Part shown: positions 8,561-17,393 of the stretch, one piece after another
Layout: each line of letters begins with the position of its first letter
How positions within the stretch are numbered: position 1 is the first letter of the stretch
NCBI RefSeq assembly: GCF_001500045.1
Contig: NZ_LQIX01000023.1
Coordinates: forward strand, 62,001-126,000
DNA: 64,000 nucleotides
Reading direction: 5' to 3'
From: Mycobacterium sp. GA-1199
GTDB taxonomy: Bacteria; Actinomycetota; Actinomycetes; Mycobacteriales; Mycobacteriaceae
Notes under the pieces: model-generated
Database searches by the model: none
Told to the model about the DNA's origin: nothing
The model's input: the letters and a program-made list of their open reading frames with translations, nothing else
Made by a program: the position numbers and the translations under genes

Positions 8561-11356
8561 ATGTCTGGCCAGGGTGGAGCACAAGCCCTCCGTGGCCGCA
8601 CCCGCGAATGCGAGGCGCTGAAGAACCTGGTCGCGACGGTGCGATCGGGTAGTTGTCAGGTGCTGGTCCTGCGCGGCGAGGCGGGCGTCGGTAAGACGGC
8701 CCTGCTCGATTACGTCTGCGAAACCGCGTCCGGATTTCAGGTCGTGCACGTCGCCGGGGTGGAGTCCGACATGGAACTCGCCTTCGCGGGCCTACAGCAG
8801 CTGTGCGCGCCGCTGATGACGCATCTCGACGCGATTCCCGAACCGCAGCGCGAAGCGCTCAACGTCGCGTTCGGCCGCGGCGTCGGGGAGACGCCGGACC
8901 GGTTCCTCGTCGGCCTCGCCGTGCTGAGCGTGCTGGCCGCCGCGGCCGACGAACAACCGGCGCTCTGCGTCGTCGACGATGCCCAATGGCTCGACCAGGT
9001 TTCGGTGCAGACACTCGGTTTCATCGCGCGCCGGTTGCTCGCCGAACCCGTCGCGTTGGTGTTCGCCGTCCGGGACCGACCCGAACTGCTGGCGGGCCTG
9101 CCGGAGCTACCGATCCACGGGTTGTCCGACACCGATGCGCGAGAACTGTTGGAATCGATCATGTTTGGCGGTATCGACCCTCGGGTGCGAGACCGTATAG
9201 TCGCCGAGACGCGCGGCATTCCGCTGGCCATCCTCGAGGTGCCGCGCAGCGTGTCGGCGACCGAACTCTCGGGTGGTTTCTGGATATCGGGTAAACGCTC
9301 GTCAGCGGCAGCGGTCGAACAGGGCTTCATTCGCCGTATCCAGGCGTTACCGCGACCCACCCGGCAATTGCTGCTCATCGCCGCCGCTGAACCCATCGGC
9401 GATGCGGCGTTGTTCCTCGGCGCTGCAGCGCAATTGGGCATCCCGGTCGACGAGCTCGCCCCCGCGGAAGCCGACGGCCTCATCGAGTTCGGCCCACGGA
9501 TGCGGTTCCATCACCCGCTGATCCGCTCGGCCGCCTACCGCGCCGCAGAGCTGCCGGACCGCCGTGCCGTCCACCGCGCCCTCGCCGACGTCACCGATCC
9601 TTCGGTCGACCCGGACCGTCGCGCGTGGCACGCGGCCAACGCCGCGGCGGGCCCCGACGAGGGGATCGCCGCCGAGCTGGAGAACTCCGCCGCCCGGGCC
9701 CAGATCAGGGGCGGAATGGCCGCGGCGGCAACATTTCTGGAGCGCGCCACCGCGTTGACCTCCGACCCGTTGCTGCGTGGGGCGAGGGCGCTGGCGGCCG
9801 CTTACGCCAAACGGGACGCCGCGGCACCGGGAGCTGCGCACGAACTCCTCGCGATCGCCGAACTCGGCCCCCTGACCGACCTGCAGCAGGCACAGATAGC
9901 GCGGCTGCGGGCGCAGATGGACTTCGTCCGGAGCCGGGCAGGTGAAGCCGGTGCGCCGCGACTGTCGCAGACCGCGCCACCGCTGCTGTACGCCGCCCGC
10001 CGCCTCCACGGTGTCGACGGTTATTCGTCCAGGGAGAGCTACCTTGAGGGGATCGCGGCTTTGATGTACGCGGGCCGCCTGGGGGAGTCCGGTGCGCTCA
10101 TGCGAGCCGCCGAGGATGCACGCGTTGCGCTGCAGGATGTCTCGGAACTGCCGCGCGCCATCGACCACCTTCTCAAAGGGGCGGCCGAACGAATCACCGG
10201 TGGGGTCGGACAGGGTTGGGCCGCGTTACGGGCGGGGCTGGAGGCGATGTGTGAGCAGGCGGAGTCCGACGAAACCGCGGCCGGCCGATGGTTGAAGGTA
10301 CCCGGATTCCCGATATTGCAGGAGTCCTCGGCCCACGAACTGTGGGACGAGCGGACATTGCGAAAGTTGTCGACCGCCGCGGTGCGTTACGCCCGTTCAA
10401 CCGGGGCGCTCGCGGGCTTGCCGCGAGCCCTCATCTACCGGGCCGGCGTGCACACTTTGGCCGGTGAATTCGCCACGGCAGCGGAGCTTCTCGAGGAGGC
10501 CGCCTCGATCACCGCGGCCACCGACCACAACTCCCCGGTGCGGTACCACTGGGTGCTGCTGAGCGCGTGGCGCGGCGACGCGGCGGAGGCCGTTCCGCTG
10601 CTCGAGAGCGCCGCGGCCGACGGAATCGCCAGGGGTGAGGGACGCCTGTTGGGGCTCACCGGCTATGCGACCGCGTTGTTGTACAACGGGCTCGGCCGCT
10701 ACGAGGAGGCGCTCGCCGCAGCGCGCGAGGCGTGTGACTACGACGACTTCGGAATCCACGGGTGGTGTCTTTTCGAGCTCATCGAGGCGGCGACGCGCGC
10801 CGGAGCCGACGACACGGCCAGGTGGGCCCTTGGCCGGCTCGAGGAGCGGGCAGGCGCCAGCGGCACCGACTGGGGACTCGGCGCGCTGGCCAATGCGCAG
10901 GCCCTGGTGGCCGACGGCGACGACGCGGATCGGCTGTTCACCGAGGCCATCGAACGCCTGGAGCGCGCCGGCATCGTCGTACACGTCGCGCGGGCCCGGC
11001 TGCTCTACGGTGAATGGCTGCGCCGGGCCAACCGGCGGATCGACGCGCGCCGCGAACTCACCGAGGCCCACGAGACGTTCACGCGGATCGGCGCGCGGGC
11101 CTTCGCCGAACGCGCGCGCCGCGAACTGGTGGCCACCGGGGAGAAGGTGCGCAAACAGCAGCAGAGCCCGGGCGGCGAGCTGACCGCCCAGGAAGCACAG
11201 ATCGCCCGACTCGCCGCCGACGGCCTGACGAATCAGGAGATCGGCGCCCAGCTCTTCATCAGCACACACACCGTCGAGTGGCATCTGCGCAAGGTGTTCG
11301 TCAAGCTCGGAATCACCTCGCGCAGACAGCTTCGCAGCGTGTCGTGGGCGAGCTAG
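8561..11356 (+). CDS. LuxR-family ATPase transcriptional regulator (LAL type)
   Basis: 931 residues, the size of the large ATP-binding LuxR regulators. An N-terminal STAND/AAA ATPase has Walker A GEAGVGKT (residues 39-46) and a Walker B-like CVVDDAQWLD. A long helical TPR-like middle follows, and the last 60 residues form a GerE helix-turn-helix (LTAQEAQIARLAADGLTNQE, then HTVEWHLRKVFVKLG). Such proteins bind ATP and an unknown ligand and activate nearby genes. The ATG at 8561 is preferred over GTG at 8552, three codons upstream. It stands alone, so its target cannot be read from context. Confidence 0.88.
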   Translation: MSGQGGAQALRGRTRECEALKNLVATVRSGSCQVLVLRGEAGVGKTALLDYVCETASGFQVVHVAGVESDMELAFAGLQQLCAPLMTHLDAIPEPQREALNVAFGRGVGETPDRFLVGLAVLSVLAAAADEQPALCVVDDAQWLDQVSVQTLGFIARRLLAEPVALVFAVRDRPELLAGLPELPIHGLSDTDARELLESIMFGGIDPRVRDRIVAETRGIPLAILEVPRSVSATELSGGFWISGKRSSAAAVEQGFIRRIQALPRPTRQLLLIAAAEPIGDAALFLGAAAQLGIPVDELAPAEADGLIEFGPRMRFHHPLIRSAAYRAAELPDRRAVHRALADVTDPSVDPDRRAWHAANAAAGPDEGIAAELENSAARAQIRGGMAAAATFLERATALTSDPLLRGARALAAAYAKRDAAAPGAAHELLAIAELGPLTDLQQAQIARLRAQMDFVRSRAGEAGAPRLSQTAPPLLYAARRLHGVDGYSSRESYLEGIAALMYAGRLGESGALMRAAEDARVALQDVSELPRAIDHLLKGAAERITGGVGQGWAALRAGLEAMCEQAESDETAAGRWLKVPGFPILQESSAHELWDERTLRKLSTAAVRYARSTGALAGLPRALIYRAGVHTLAGEFATAAELLEEAASITAATDHNSPVRYHWVLLSAWRGDAAEAVPLLESAAADGIARGEGRLLGLTGYATALLYNGLGRYEEALAAAREACDYDDFGIHGWCLFELIEAATRAGADDTARWALGRLEERAGASGTDWGLGALANAQALVADGDDADRLFTEAIERLERAGIVVHVARARLLYGEWLRRANRRIDARRELTEAHETFTRIGARAFAERARRELVATGEKVRKQQQSPGGELTAQEAQIARLAADGLTNQEIGAQLFISTHTVEWHLRKVFVKLGITSRRQLRSVSWAS

Positions 11357-11488
11357 TCACTCGACGAGCTTGCCGACGAGCAGGACATCGCTTCCTTGCT
11401 CCGCCAACGTGATCGCAGCACGCAGACCCGAACCGCCGGTTCCGATCACCAGGACTGAGGTCGCGATCTGCCGCTGCGCTCCGGTCAT
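11357..11488 (-). pseudogene. Fragment of an FAD-binding fumarate reductase/aspartate oxidase-like flavoprotein
   Basis: On the minus strand, immediately after the LuxR stop, an open frame of 43 codons from ATG to TGA holds VLVIGTGGSGLRAAITLAEQ followed by GSDVLLVGK. This is the N-terminal beta-alpha-beta FAD-binding motif GxGxSGxxAA of the SdhA/FrdA/NadB family, whose members normally exceed 500 residues. The frame then stops and nothing downstream continues it, so it is most likely the remnant of a deleted gene. A functional microprotein is less likely. Confidence 0.6.
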
Positions 11489-11633
11489 GTCGACAAGAAC
11501 GAATGGCCGGCGACCGAATCATCCGCGGAGTTCGTAGACCCCGGCGACCACTGGCGTTCAAGGGTTCGCCAGATCGTGGATCGGGTGAGGCTTTAAGCAC
11601 AGCCGAAAGGCGTGATCTTCAGAAAGCGGAGCC

Positions 11634-12299
11634 ATGGACGTCTACGACGCAGTCAAGAGCAGACGGGCGGTGCGGGGCTTCACCGACGAACCCGTCCCCA
11701 TGCAGGTGCTCGAGCGTGTGCTCGACGCCGCCAGGTGGTCACCGTCGGGGTCCAACCTGCAGCCGTGGCGGATCTACGTCGTGACCGGCGAACCGCTGGA
11801 GCGGCTCAAGAAGCTCGCCACGGAGCGGGTGGCCGCGGGAGACCCGTGGGATGAGCGCGAGTACCAGCTGTACCCGCCCGAGCTGAAATCCCCCTACGGT
11901 GACCGCCGATCGGCGTTCGGCAGGGAGCGCTACAGCGCACTGGGCATCGAGCGCGAGGACTGGGAGGCCCGGCAGCGGGCCGCGATCGCGAACTGGGACT
12001 GCTTCGGCGCCCCCGCGGCCCTGTTCTGCTACATCGACCGCGATCTCGGCCGGCCGCAGTGGGCGGATCTGGGGATGTACCTGCAGACCGTGATGCTGCT
12101 CCTGCGCGCCGAGGGTCTGCAAAGCTGTCCGCAGATGGCCTGGTCCCAGGTCCGTGAGACCGTCGCGTACGCCGTACAACCGCCCGACGAGCTCATGTTG
12201 TTCTGCGGTATGTCGATCGGCTACCGGGACCCCGACGAGAGCTATATCCGCACGGGGCGGGCCCCGCTCGAGGAGACCGTCAGCTTCGTCGGCGACTGA
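11634..12299 (+). CDS. Nitroreductase family protein
   Basis: 221 residues of the FMN-dependent nitroreductase fold: VYDAVKSRRAVRGF at the N-terminus (FMN phosphate-binding SRRA/VR), RWSPSGSNLQPWRIYVV, and a C-terminal GLQSCPQMAW followed by FCGMSIGYRDP. Homodimeric enzymes of this type reduce nitro compounds, quinones or flavins with NAD(P)H. An AAAGCGGAG ribosome site precedes the ATG. It has no partner gene on this strand until the sigma factor about 100 bases on. A second, divergent family member is at 15165-15830. Confidence 0.88.
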   Translation: MDVYDAVKSRRAVRGFTDEPVPMQVLERVLDAARWSPSGSNLQPWRIYVVTGEPLERLKKLATERVAAGDPWDEREYQLYPPELKSPYGDRRSAFGRERYSALGIEREDWEARQRAAIANWDCFGAPAALFCYIDRDLGRPQWADLGMYLQTVMLLLRAEGLQSCPQMAWSQVRETVAYAVQPPDELMLFCGMSIGYRDPDESYIRTGRAPLEETVSFVGD

Positions 12300-12404
12300 C
12301 CCACTACGGACTACGGACCGTGGACTACGGGTTCTCAAGGGTTCCTTTTGCCTGAGCGACGACGAGCGTGAGGTGTGACACCCGCGACTCGAGGAGACCG
12401 GATC

Positions 12405-13013
12405 ATGACCATCACGTCCCTTCCCACCAGGACCGCCCCGGACCCAGAACTCGCCGCGCGGTTCACGCGCGACGTTCAACCCCTATTCGAGGTACTGGCG
12501 CGGGGAGCGCGCCGGTTGGCCCGCAACGACGCGGACGCCGAGGACCTGCTCCAGGATGCGCTCCTGCACGCCTACAGCGGGTTCGAGTCCTTCCGGGAGG
12601 GCAGCAACCTCAAAGCGTGGCTGTTCCGCATCCTCCACAACCGCTGGGTCAGCGCGCACCGCTGCAAACAACGCCGTGTGACCGAGGTCCCGGCGGACAA
12701 CATGACCGAAGCCGAGTTGTTCGATTGCGCCGCAGACCAACCCGGCGCACTGCGGTCGGCGGAAGCCGAGGTGCTCGACACCCTGCCCCACGGTGACGTC
12801 AAAGCCGCGATGGCCGCGATGCCGGAGGGTTTCCGCGAGGTTCTCTACTACGCCGACGTCGAGGGATACACCTACGCCGAGACGGCGAAGATCCTCGATA
12901 TCCCGATGGGCACCGTGATGTCGCGGATCTCGCGTGCCAGGCAGCGACTGCGCGTCGCGCTGGCCCACCTCGCCCACCACCCCGCAGAAACCCTCGAACA
13001 CTGCATCGCCTGA
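12405..13013 (+). CDS. ECF-type RNA polymerase sigma factor
   Basis: 202 residues. Region 2 is clear in DAEDLLQDALLHAYSGF and NLKAWLFRILHNRW; region 4 in GFREVLYYADVEGYTYAE followed by MGTVMSRISRARQRL. The similarity is to the SigH/SigE-type ECF factors. The ATG at 12405 with GAGGAG six to eight bases upstream is preferred to GTG at 12375. No anti-sigma gene (ZAS or otherwise) follows; instead an SDR begins 13 bases after the stop. The upstream gap has near-repeats CTACGGA, CTACGGA, CTACGGG at 12303-12330, whose role is unclear. Confidence 0.87.
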   Translation: MTITSLPTRTAPDPELAARFTRDVQPLFEVLARGARRLARNDADAEDLLQDALLHAYSGFESFREGSNLKAWLFRILHNRWVSAHRCKQRRVTEVPADNMTEAELFDCAADQPGALRSAEAEVLDTLPHGDVKAAMAAMPEGFREVLYYADVEGYTYAETAKILDIPMGTVMSRISRARQRLRVALAHLAHHPAETLEHCIA

Positions 13014-13026
13014 CTGGAGAACACCA

Positions 13027-13749
13027 ATGGAGTTGGCCTACAAGAACGCATTGATCACCGGTGGCACAGCCGGGATCGGGCTCGCCTGTGCGCGGCTGTT
13101 CGCGCGCGAGGGAGCCGCGGTGATCATCACCGGTCGAGACGGCAAACGAGGGGAGCGGGCCGCATCCGGTATCGACGGCAACGTGCGCTTCGTCCGGACC
13201 GACCTCTCGGACATGGATTCGGTCGCATCGCTGCTCGAGCAGGCCGGCGACGTCGACATCCTGGTCAACAACGCCGCCGCTTTTCCCGCGGCGACCACCG
13301 TCGATCAGCAGATCGGCGCGTTCGAGCTGACCTTCGACACCAACGTGCGTGGATCGTACTTTCTGGCGGCGGGTCTGGTCCCGGGAATGCTGCAGCGAGG
13401 ACACGGTTCGATCGTCAACGTCACCACGATGGTCGCGTCCAAAGGCGTGCCGGGCGCGGGGGTCTACAGCGCATCCAAGGCCGCCATCGAGTCGCTGACC
13501 CGTACGTGGGCCGCTGAGTTCGGCCCTGGCGGCGTCCGTGTCAACAGCGTCGCTCCCGGCCCGACGAAAACCGAAGGGGTCGAGGCTGAATGGGGTGAGA
13601 CCAATGAAGAGCTCGGCCGCGCGCTGCCCTTGGGGCGTACGGCGAAGCCCCGGGAGATCGCCGAGGCGGTGCTGTTTCTGGCCTCACCGCGCGCGAGCTT
13701 CATCACCGGCTCGGTATTGCACGTCGACGGTGGTGGCTCGGCCACCTGA
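13027..13749 (+). CDS. SDR family oxidoreductase
   Basis: Classical SDR, 240 residues: cofactor motif GGTAGIG near residue 11, VNNAA, catalytic Y/K in VYSASK and the C-terminal GSVLHVDGGG. ATG at 13027 follows GGAGAA; frames upstream overlap the sigma factor and do not look like SDR sequence. It sits 13 bases after the sigma factor and 30 bases before the cupin gene, so it is probably in the sigma factor's operon. Confidence 0.87.
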   Translation: MELAYKNALITGGTAGIGLACARLFAREGAAVIITGRDGKRGERAASGIDGNVRFVRTDLSDMDSVASLLEQAGDVDILVNNAAAFPAATTVDQQIGAFELTFDTNVRGSYFLAAGLVPGMLQRGHGSIVNVTTMVASKGVPGAGVYSASKAAIESLTRTWAAEFGPGGVRVNSVAPGPTKTEGVEAEWGETNEELGRALPLGRTAKPREIAEAVLFLASPRASFITGSVLHVDGGGSAT

Positions 13750-13779
13750 CCCATCCAAAACGACCGGAGGAGAACGACA

Positions 13780-14205
13780 ATGACCGAAAATCAGGACCCC
13801 TCGTGGGAGAACGCCCTGACCGTTGTGCAGGAGGCGCAACCGCCGTTCATCCCCGCCGAGGCACACGCCATGACCGTCGTGATCGACTACCCGCCGGGGA
13901 GTCCCGGCGCCCCGCCACACCGGCACCCCGGTGGACCCGCGTTCGGATATGTGCTCGAAGGCGAGATGTTGTTCGAGCTGGAAGGCCAACCGCCGCGGGT
14001 GATCCGGGCCGGCGAGGCGTTCTGGGAACCCGGCGGTGACGTCATCCACTACTCCGACGCCAACAACCGCGACGACACGCGCTGCCGGTTCACCGTGACG
14101 ATGCTCTGCGCTCCGGATCAGCCGATGCTGGTACTGGTCGACGAAGCAGAACTCGCAGCGCGCAGGCATCTTCGGGTGCTCGTCGAGTCCGCTGCGCAGG
14201 AGTGA
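13780..14205 (+). CDS. Cupin-domain protein
   Basis: 141 residues with the two cupin motifs: PPHRHPGGPAFGYVLEGEM (motif 1, histidines and the glutamate expected to bind metal) and a motif 2 region around GEAFWEPGGDVIHYSDAN. Single-domain cupins of this kind can be dioxygenases, isomerases or sensors. A strong GGAGGAG precedes the ATG. The following gene starts six bases after the stop. Confidence 0.85.
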   Translation: MTENQDPSWENALTVVQEAQPPFIPAEAHAMTVVIDYPPGSPGAPPHRHPGGPAFGYVLEGEMLFELEGQPPRVIRAGEAFWEPGGDVIHYSDANNRDDTRCRFTVTMLCAPDQPMLVLVDEAELAARRHLRVLVESAAQE

Positions 14206-14211
14206 GCTCCG

Positions 14212-15078
14212 ATGTCAAGAATCCTGTTGCAGACGACGATCTGTGCTCACCCCGAAGATTGGGACGTCTCGAGGTTTTCGCTGTTGGCCGACGAATTGCG
14301 CGCCGCAGGCCACGAGGTCCTCACACGCAACCGGGTCGACGGAGACGACGATCCGGTGCTCAGCCACCTCGACCGGCTCGGCTACGACCAGCTGTGGCTG
14401 ATGGCCGTTGATGTCGGAAACGGGTTGACCGCAGCCGAAGCCGCGGCGATCATGCGGTTCCGCTACGCCGGCGGTGGTGTGCTCACCGCGCGGGACCACC
14501 AGGACCTCGGCTGTTGCCTCAATCGGCTTGGATCGCTCGGCCTTGTCAACGAGTTTCACGACGCCACAATCGATCCGGAGACGATGTGCGACGACCGAGA
14601 CACGCCTGCCATCTCGTGGCCCAACTACCACTCCGGGGCCAACGGGGACTACCAGCGGGTGTTGACGTCCGAGCCGGCTCACGAGCTGCTTCGCACCGGG
14701 CGCACCGCCAGCGGGCGGATCGAGTGGTTCCCCGCGCATCCGCACGAAGGGCTGGTCTCGGCGGACGGCGTGCCGAATGCCACCGTGCTCGCGCAAGGCA
14801 GGAGTGCGACAACCGGCCGGGTGTTCAACCTCGCGGTTCTGCTCGACGGGGAGCGTGCGCCGGATGGCAGGCCGATGGGCCGGGCCGTCGCCGAGTCGAC
14901 GTTTCATCACTTCGCCGACTACAACTGGGATATCGACTGCGGGGCACCATCGTTCGTGACCGAGCGGCCCGGCTCGCAGATCAAGGAGGATCCGTCGCGG
15001 CTGGATGCGTTCAAGGACTATGTCCGCAACGTCGCTGCGTGGTTGCATCCTGCCGCGCGGTTGGCGGTGGCCGTCTGA
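14212..15078 (+). CDS. Conserved hypothetical protein, possible ThuA/GATase-like fold
   Basis: 288 residues that I do not recognise firmly. The start MSRILLQTTI, LADELRAAGHEVL, YDQLWLMAVD and YAGGGVLTARDHQDLGCCL resemble the alternating strand/helix pattern of ThuA and class I glutamine-amidotransferase-like proteins, with a GG-x-L-x-x-R-D-H turn where an active-site cysteine might be expected, but no catalytic triad is certain. It ends the sigma factor-SDR-cupin operon. Confidence 0.7.
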   Translation: MSRILLQTTICAHPEDWDVSRFSLLADELRAAGHEVLTRNRVDGDDDPVLSHLDRLGYDQLWLMAVDVGNGLTAAEAAAIMRFRYAGGGVLTARDHQDLGCCLNRLGSLGLVNEFHDATIDPETMCDDRDTPAISWPNYHSGANGDYQRVLTSEPAHELLRTGRTASGRIEWFPAHPHEGLVSADGVPNATVLAQGRSATTGRVFNLAVLLDGERAPDGRPMGRAVAESTFHHFADYNWDIDCGAPSFVTERPGSQIKEDPSRLDAFKDYVRNVAAWLHPAARLAVAV

Positions 15079-15091
15079 GGTCCCTCAGGTG

Positions 15092-15156
15092 CCGCGAGCG
15101 ACCGCGAAATATCGCCAGAGCGCGGCGTGTCGGGGCGCAAACACGGTCGCTCGCGG
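15092..15156. repeat. Intergenic imperfect palindrome with CGGCGTGTCG core (element C)
   Basis: The arms CCGCGAGCGACCG (15092-15104) and CGGTCGCTCGCGG (15144-15156) are identical to those at 7490-7553. The core CGGCGTGTCG is at 15123-15132. The eight bases GTCCCTCA just before are also shared with the first copy. It separates the convergent hypothetical and nitroreductase genes. Confidence 0.75.
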
Positions 15157-15164
15157 AGGAGTGG

Positions 15165-15830
15165 TCAGCGCTTGCGGGCGCCTGCGCCGTAGATGATGTC
15201 ACTGCGGTCGGCGTCCCAATGGTTGCGGAAGACGACGTCGGAGATGGGGCGTCGGCGCACCGGGCCGTGCCTGCCGCGCGGCCAGCCCACGACGATGTGC
15301 CCGGCCAGCGCCCACTCGTCCGGCACCCCTACCGCCCCCCGGATCAGCGCCTCGCCGTCGTAGGACGCCCAGCTGGTGAAGCACGCGCCGAGACCCTGCG
15401 CGCGGGCCGCGAGGTAGAAGTTCTGCATCGCGGGAAAGATCGAGCCGCCCTGCAGGAACTCGGACGAGAACTCGTTGCGGAATGCGGTGAAGAGCACCGA
15501 GGTGAGTTCGCCTGCGCGGTCGTGGAGTTCGTAAGTGGCACGGTTGTTGCGGGCGGCCCGGCTGTGGTCGTCATCGGCGGGTCGGCTCATGCCGTAGATC
15601 GACTCGATCGACCGCAGCGCCGCCTGAGCCGCCTGCGCGACGACGGTGCGCTGTTCGGGCGAGTCCAGCACGACGAACCGCCACAGCTGGGCGTTGGCGC
15701 CGTTGGGAGCCCAGGTCGCGGCCTCCAGGCAGCGGTCAAGCGTGGCCGCGTCGACCGGCTCGTCGGTGAACCGGCGGATGGCCCGCGCGGTGGCCAGAGT
15801 CTCCCAGACATCGTTGGTGGGCTGCGGCAT
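15165..15830 (-). CDS. Nitroreductase family protein
   Basis: 221 residues: VWETLATARAIRRFTDEPV, then TWAPNGANAQLWRFVVLD, and a C-terminal RAQGLGACFTSWASYDGE. These are the FMN-binding blocks of nitroreductases. A GGAGGAG site precedes the ATG. It is divergent from the SnoaL-like gene, and the two operator palindromes at 15902-15935 lie between them, so it is likely the left-most member of the TetR regulon. It may reduce a nitro, quinone or enone group. Confidence 0.86.
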   Translation of the reverse strand: MPQPTNDVWETLATARAIRRFTDEPVDAATLDRCLEAATWAPNGANAQLWRFVVLDSPEQRTVVAQAAQAALRSIESIYGMSRPADDDHSRAARNNRATYELHDRAGELTSVLFTAFRNEFSSEFLQGGSIFPAMQNFYLAARAQGLGACFTSWASYDGEALIRGAVGVPDEWALAGHIVVGWPRGRHGPVRRRPISDVVFRNHWDADRSDIIYGAGARKR

Positions 15831-15901
15831 GCTCCTCCGTTCGGCGGTCCTGCTCCTGCCCGTCGACCTTAGCGGGAAGGACCGGCGCGTTGAGGGAATG
15901 C

Positions 15902-15935
15902 TATACGATCGTATAACGTGCTGTACGGCCGTATA
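15902..15935. promoter_or_regulatory. Paired TetR-type operators, locus 1
   Basis: TATACGATCGTATA (15902-15915) is a perfect 14-bp palindrome and TGTACGGCCGTATA (15922-15935) a near-perfect one, centres 20 bp apart. They lie between the divergent nitroreductase and SnoaL-like genes. Matching sites occur in four other gaps of the cluster. The TetR protein at 22956-23588 is the only regulator nearby and is the inferred binder. Confidence 0.75.
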
Positions 15936-15958
15936 AGACGCCACGGAAGGGGCCCGCC

Positions 15959-16516
15959 ATGACCACCGCCGACGATCTCGACCAGCTGCGCAGCCGGCTG
16001 CGGTACGTCGAGGACAGGATCGCGATCCTGGACTGTGTGATGAATCAGGCCCGCGGCCACGACCGTCACGACGCCGAACTGATGTCGAGTGTCTACTTCT
16101 CCGACGGCGTCGACGAACACGGTCCCGTGGTGAAGGTGGGAGCCGAGTATGCCGAATACGCCAACACCGCACACAGCGCGGTGTTCGAGGATCACCTGCA
16201 CAACATCACCACCCACACCTGCGAGATCGACGGTGACGTCGCCCATGCCGAGAGTTACGTGATGGGCTCGATGCGGGCCAAGGGCGGCAAGGTGGTCGCG
16301 CTGATGGGCGGGCGCTACCTCGACCGCCTCGAACGCCGTGACGGCGAGTGGAAGATCGCGCTGCGGCGCTGCACGATCGAATGGATGATGCAGGGCGACT
16401 CGTCGGTGCTGGCGTCCGGTGCGGTGAAGGGCTTCATCAAGGGCAGGTGGGATCGGACCGACCTGTCCTACGCCCGGCCGCTGCAGATGGACAGCGAACC
16501 CGTCGACCGGTGGTGA
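15959..16516 (+). CDS. SnoaL-like / NTF2-superfamily protein
   Basis: 185 residues with the SnoaL_4-type cone fold: an N-terminal helix (LRYVEDRIAILDCVMNQARG), DRHDAELMSSVYFSDGVD, HNITTHTCEIDGDVAHAES and a C-terminal ALRRCTIEWMM. Proteins of this group act as hydratases, dehydratases or isomerases in ring-hydroxylating and steroid-like catabolic clusters. It is the first gene downstream of the operator pair and is followed eight bases later by an SDR. Confidence 0.8.
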   Translation: MTTADDLDQLRSRLRYVEDRIAILDCVMNQARGHDRHDAELMSSVYFSDGVDEHGPVVKVGAEYAEYANTAHSAVFEDHLHNITTHTCEIDGDVAHAESYVMGSMRAKGGKVVALMGGRYLDRLERRDGEWKIALRRCTIEWMMQGDSSVLASGAVKGFIKGRWDRTDLSYARPLQMDSEPVDRW

Positions 16517-16523
16517 GGCCCTA

Positions 16524-17312
16524 ATGCACCTGCCACGGCGGGTCGCGCTGATCACCGGCGGCGGGTCAGGCATCGGACGTGCCGCAGCTCAACGCCTTTC
16601 GGCCGAAGGTATGCGCGTCTGCGTGCTGGACATCGACGGCGACGCCGCGCGTGCGGTGGCCGAGCCGCTCGGTGGGATGTCGCTGACGTGCGACGTCGCC
16701 GACGCCGACCAGGTGGCGACGGCGTTCGCACAGTGCGTCGAGGAGCTCGGCGGGCTCGACCTCGCGTTCCTGAACGCCGGGATCACCATCCGGTGGTCGG
16801 GCGACATCGGCACCCTCGATCTGGCCGAGTACCGGAAATCGTTGGGCGTGAACCTCGACGGTGTGGTGTACGGGGTGGCCAACGCGGTGCGCACGATGCG
16901 GACCCTTGGCCAGGGCGACCGTGCGATCCTGGCCACCGCGTCGCTCGCCGGACTCATGCCGTGGCATCCCGACCCGGTGTACTCGCTCGGCAAGCACGCC
17001 GTCGTCGGGTTGATGCGCTCGGTCGCTCCGGGCCTCGCCGCCGACCACATCGCGGTGCACACCATCTGCCCGGGCATCACAGAAACCGGTGCCCTCGGGG
17101 ACCGGCGAGCGCTGGTCGAAGGCATCGGAGTGCCGGTGATGGAGCCGGAAGCCAGCGCGGACGCCGTCGTCGCGGCGGTGACGGCGCCACTTGACGCCAC
17201 CGGGTCATGCTGGGTCGTCCAGCACGAAACCGACCCGTGGCCAATGCAATTCGCCGAGCTCGACACGCCCGACAACCGGCTCAACGTGCCGGCGAGGCGC
17301 TCCCGACACTGA
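16524..17312 (+). CDS. SDR family oxidoreductase
   Basis: 262 residues: GGGSGIG near the N-terminus, LNAG (N-A-G strand), TASLAG with the catalytic serine and YSLGK with the catalytic Y/K. The C-terminal part is longer and less standard than in FabG-type enzymes (SCWVVQHETDPWPMQF). It follows the SnoaL-like gene by seven bases, so the two are one transcript from the 15.9-kb operator. Likely an alcohol dehydrogenase step in the pathway. Confidence 0.86.
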   Translation: MHLPRRVALITGGGSGIGRAAAQRLSAEGMRVCVLDIDGDAARAVAEPLGGMSLTCDVADADQVATAFAQCVEELGGLDLAFLNAGITIRWSGDIGTLDLAEYRKSLGVNLDGVVYGVANAVRTMRTLGQGDRAILATASLAGLMPWHPDPVYSLGKHAVVGLMRSVAPGLAADHIAVHTICPGITETGALGDRRALVEGIGVPVMEPEASADAVVAAVTAPLDATGSCWVVQHETDPWPMQFAELDTPDNRLNVPARRSRH

Positions 17313-17319
17313 TCACCGC

Positions 17320-17383
17320 GCGCCGATTGTGCGTCCTACGACGGGTTTCCGGCGTGTCGCGTAGCTGAACGCACAGTCGGCGC
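17320..17383. repeat. Intergenic imperfect palindrome with CGGCGTGTCG core (element D)
   Basis: GCGCCGATTGTGCGT (17320-17334) and ACGCACAGTCGGCGC (17369-17383) pair at 14 of 15 positions. CGGCGTGTCG is at 17350-17359. Stem sequence differs completely from elements A and C while the core, its position and the total length (64 bp) are the same. It lies between the convergent SDR and P450 genes. Confidence 0.72.
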
Positions 17384-17393
17384 ACCGAAGGCC

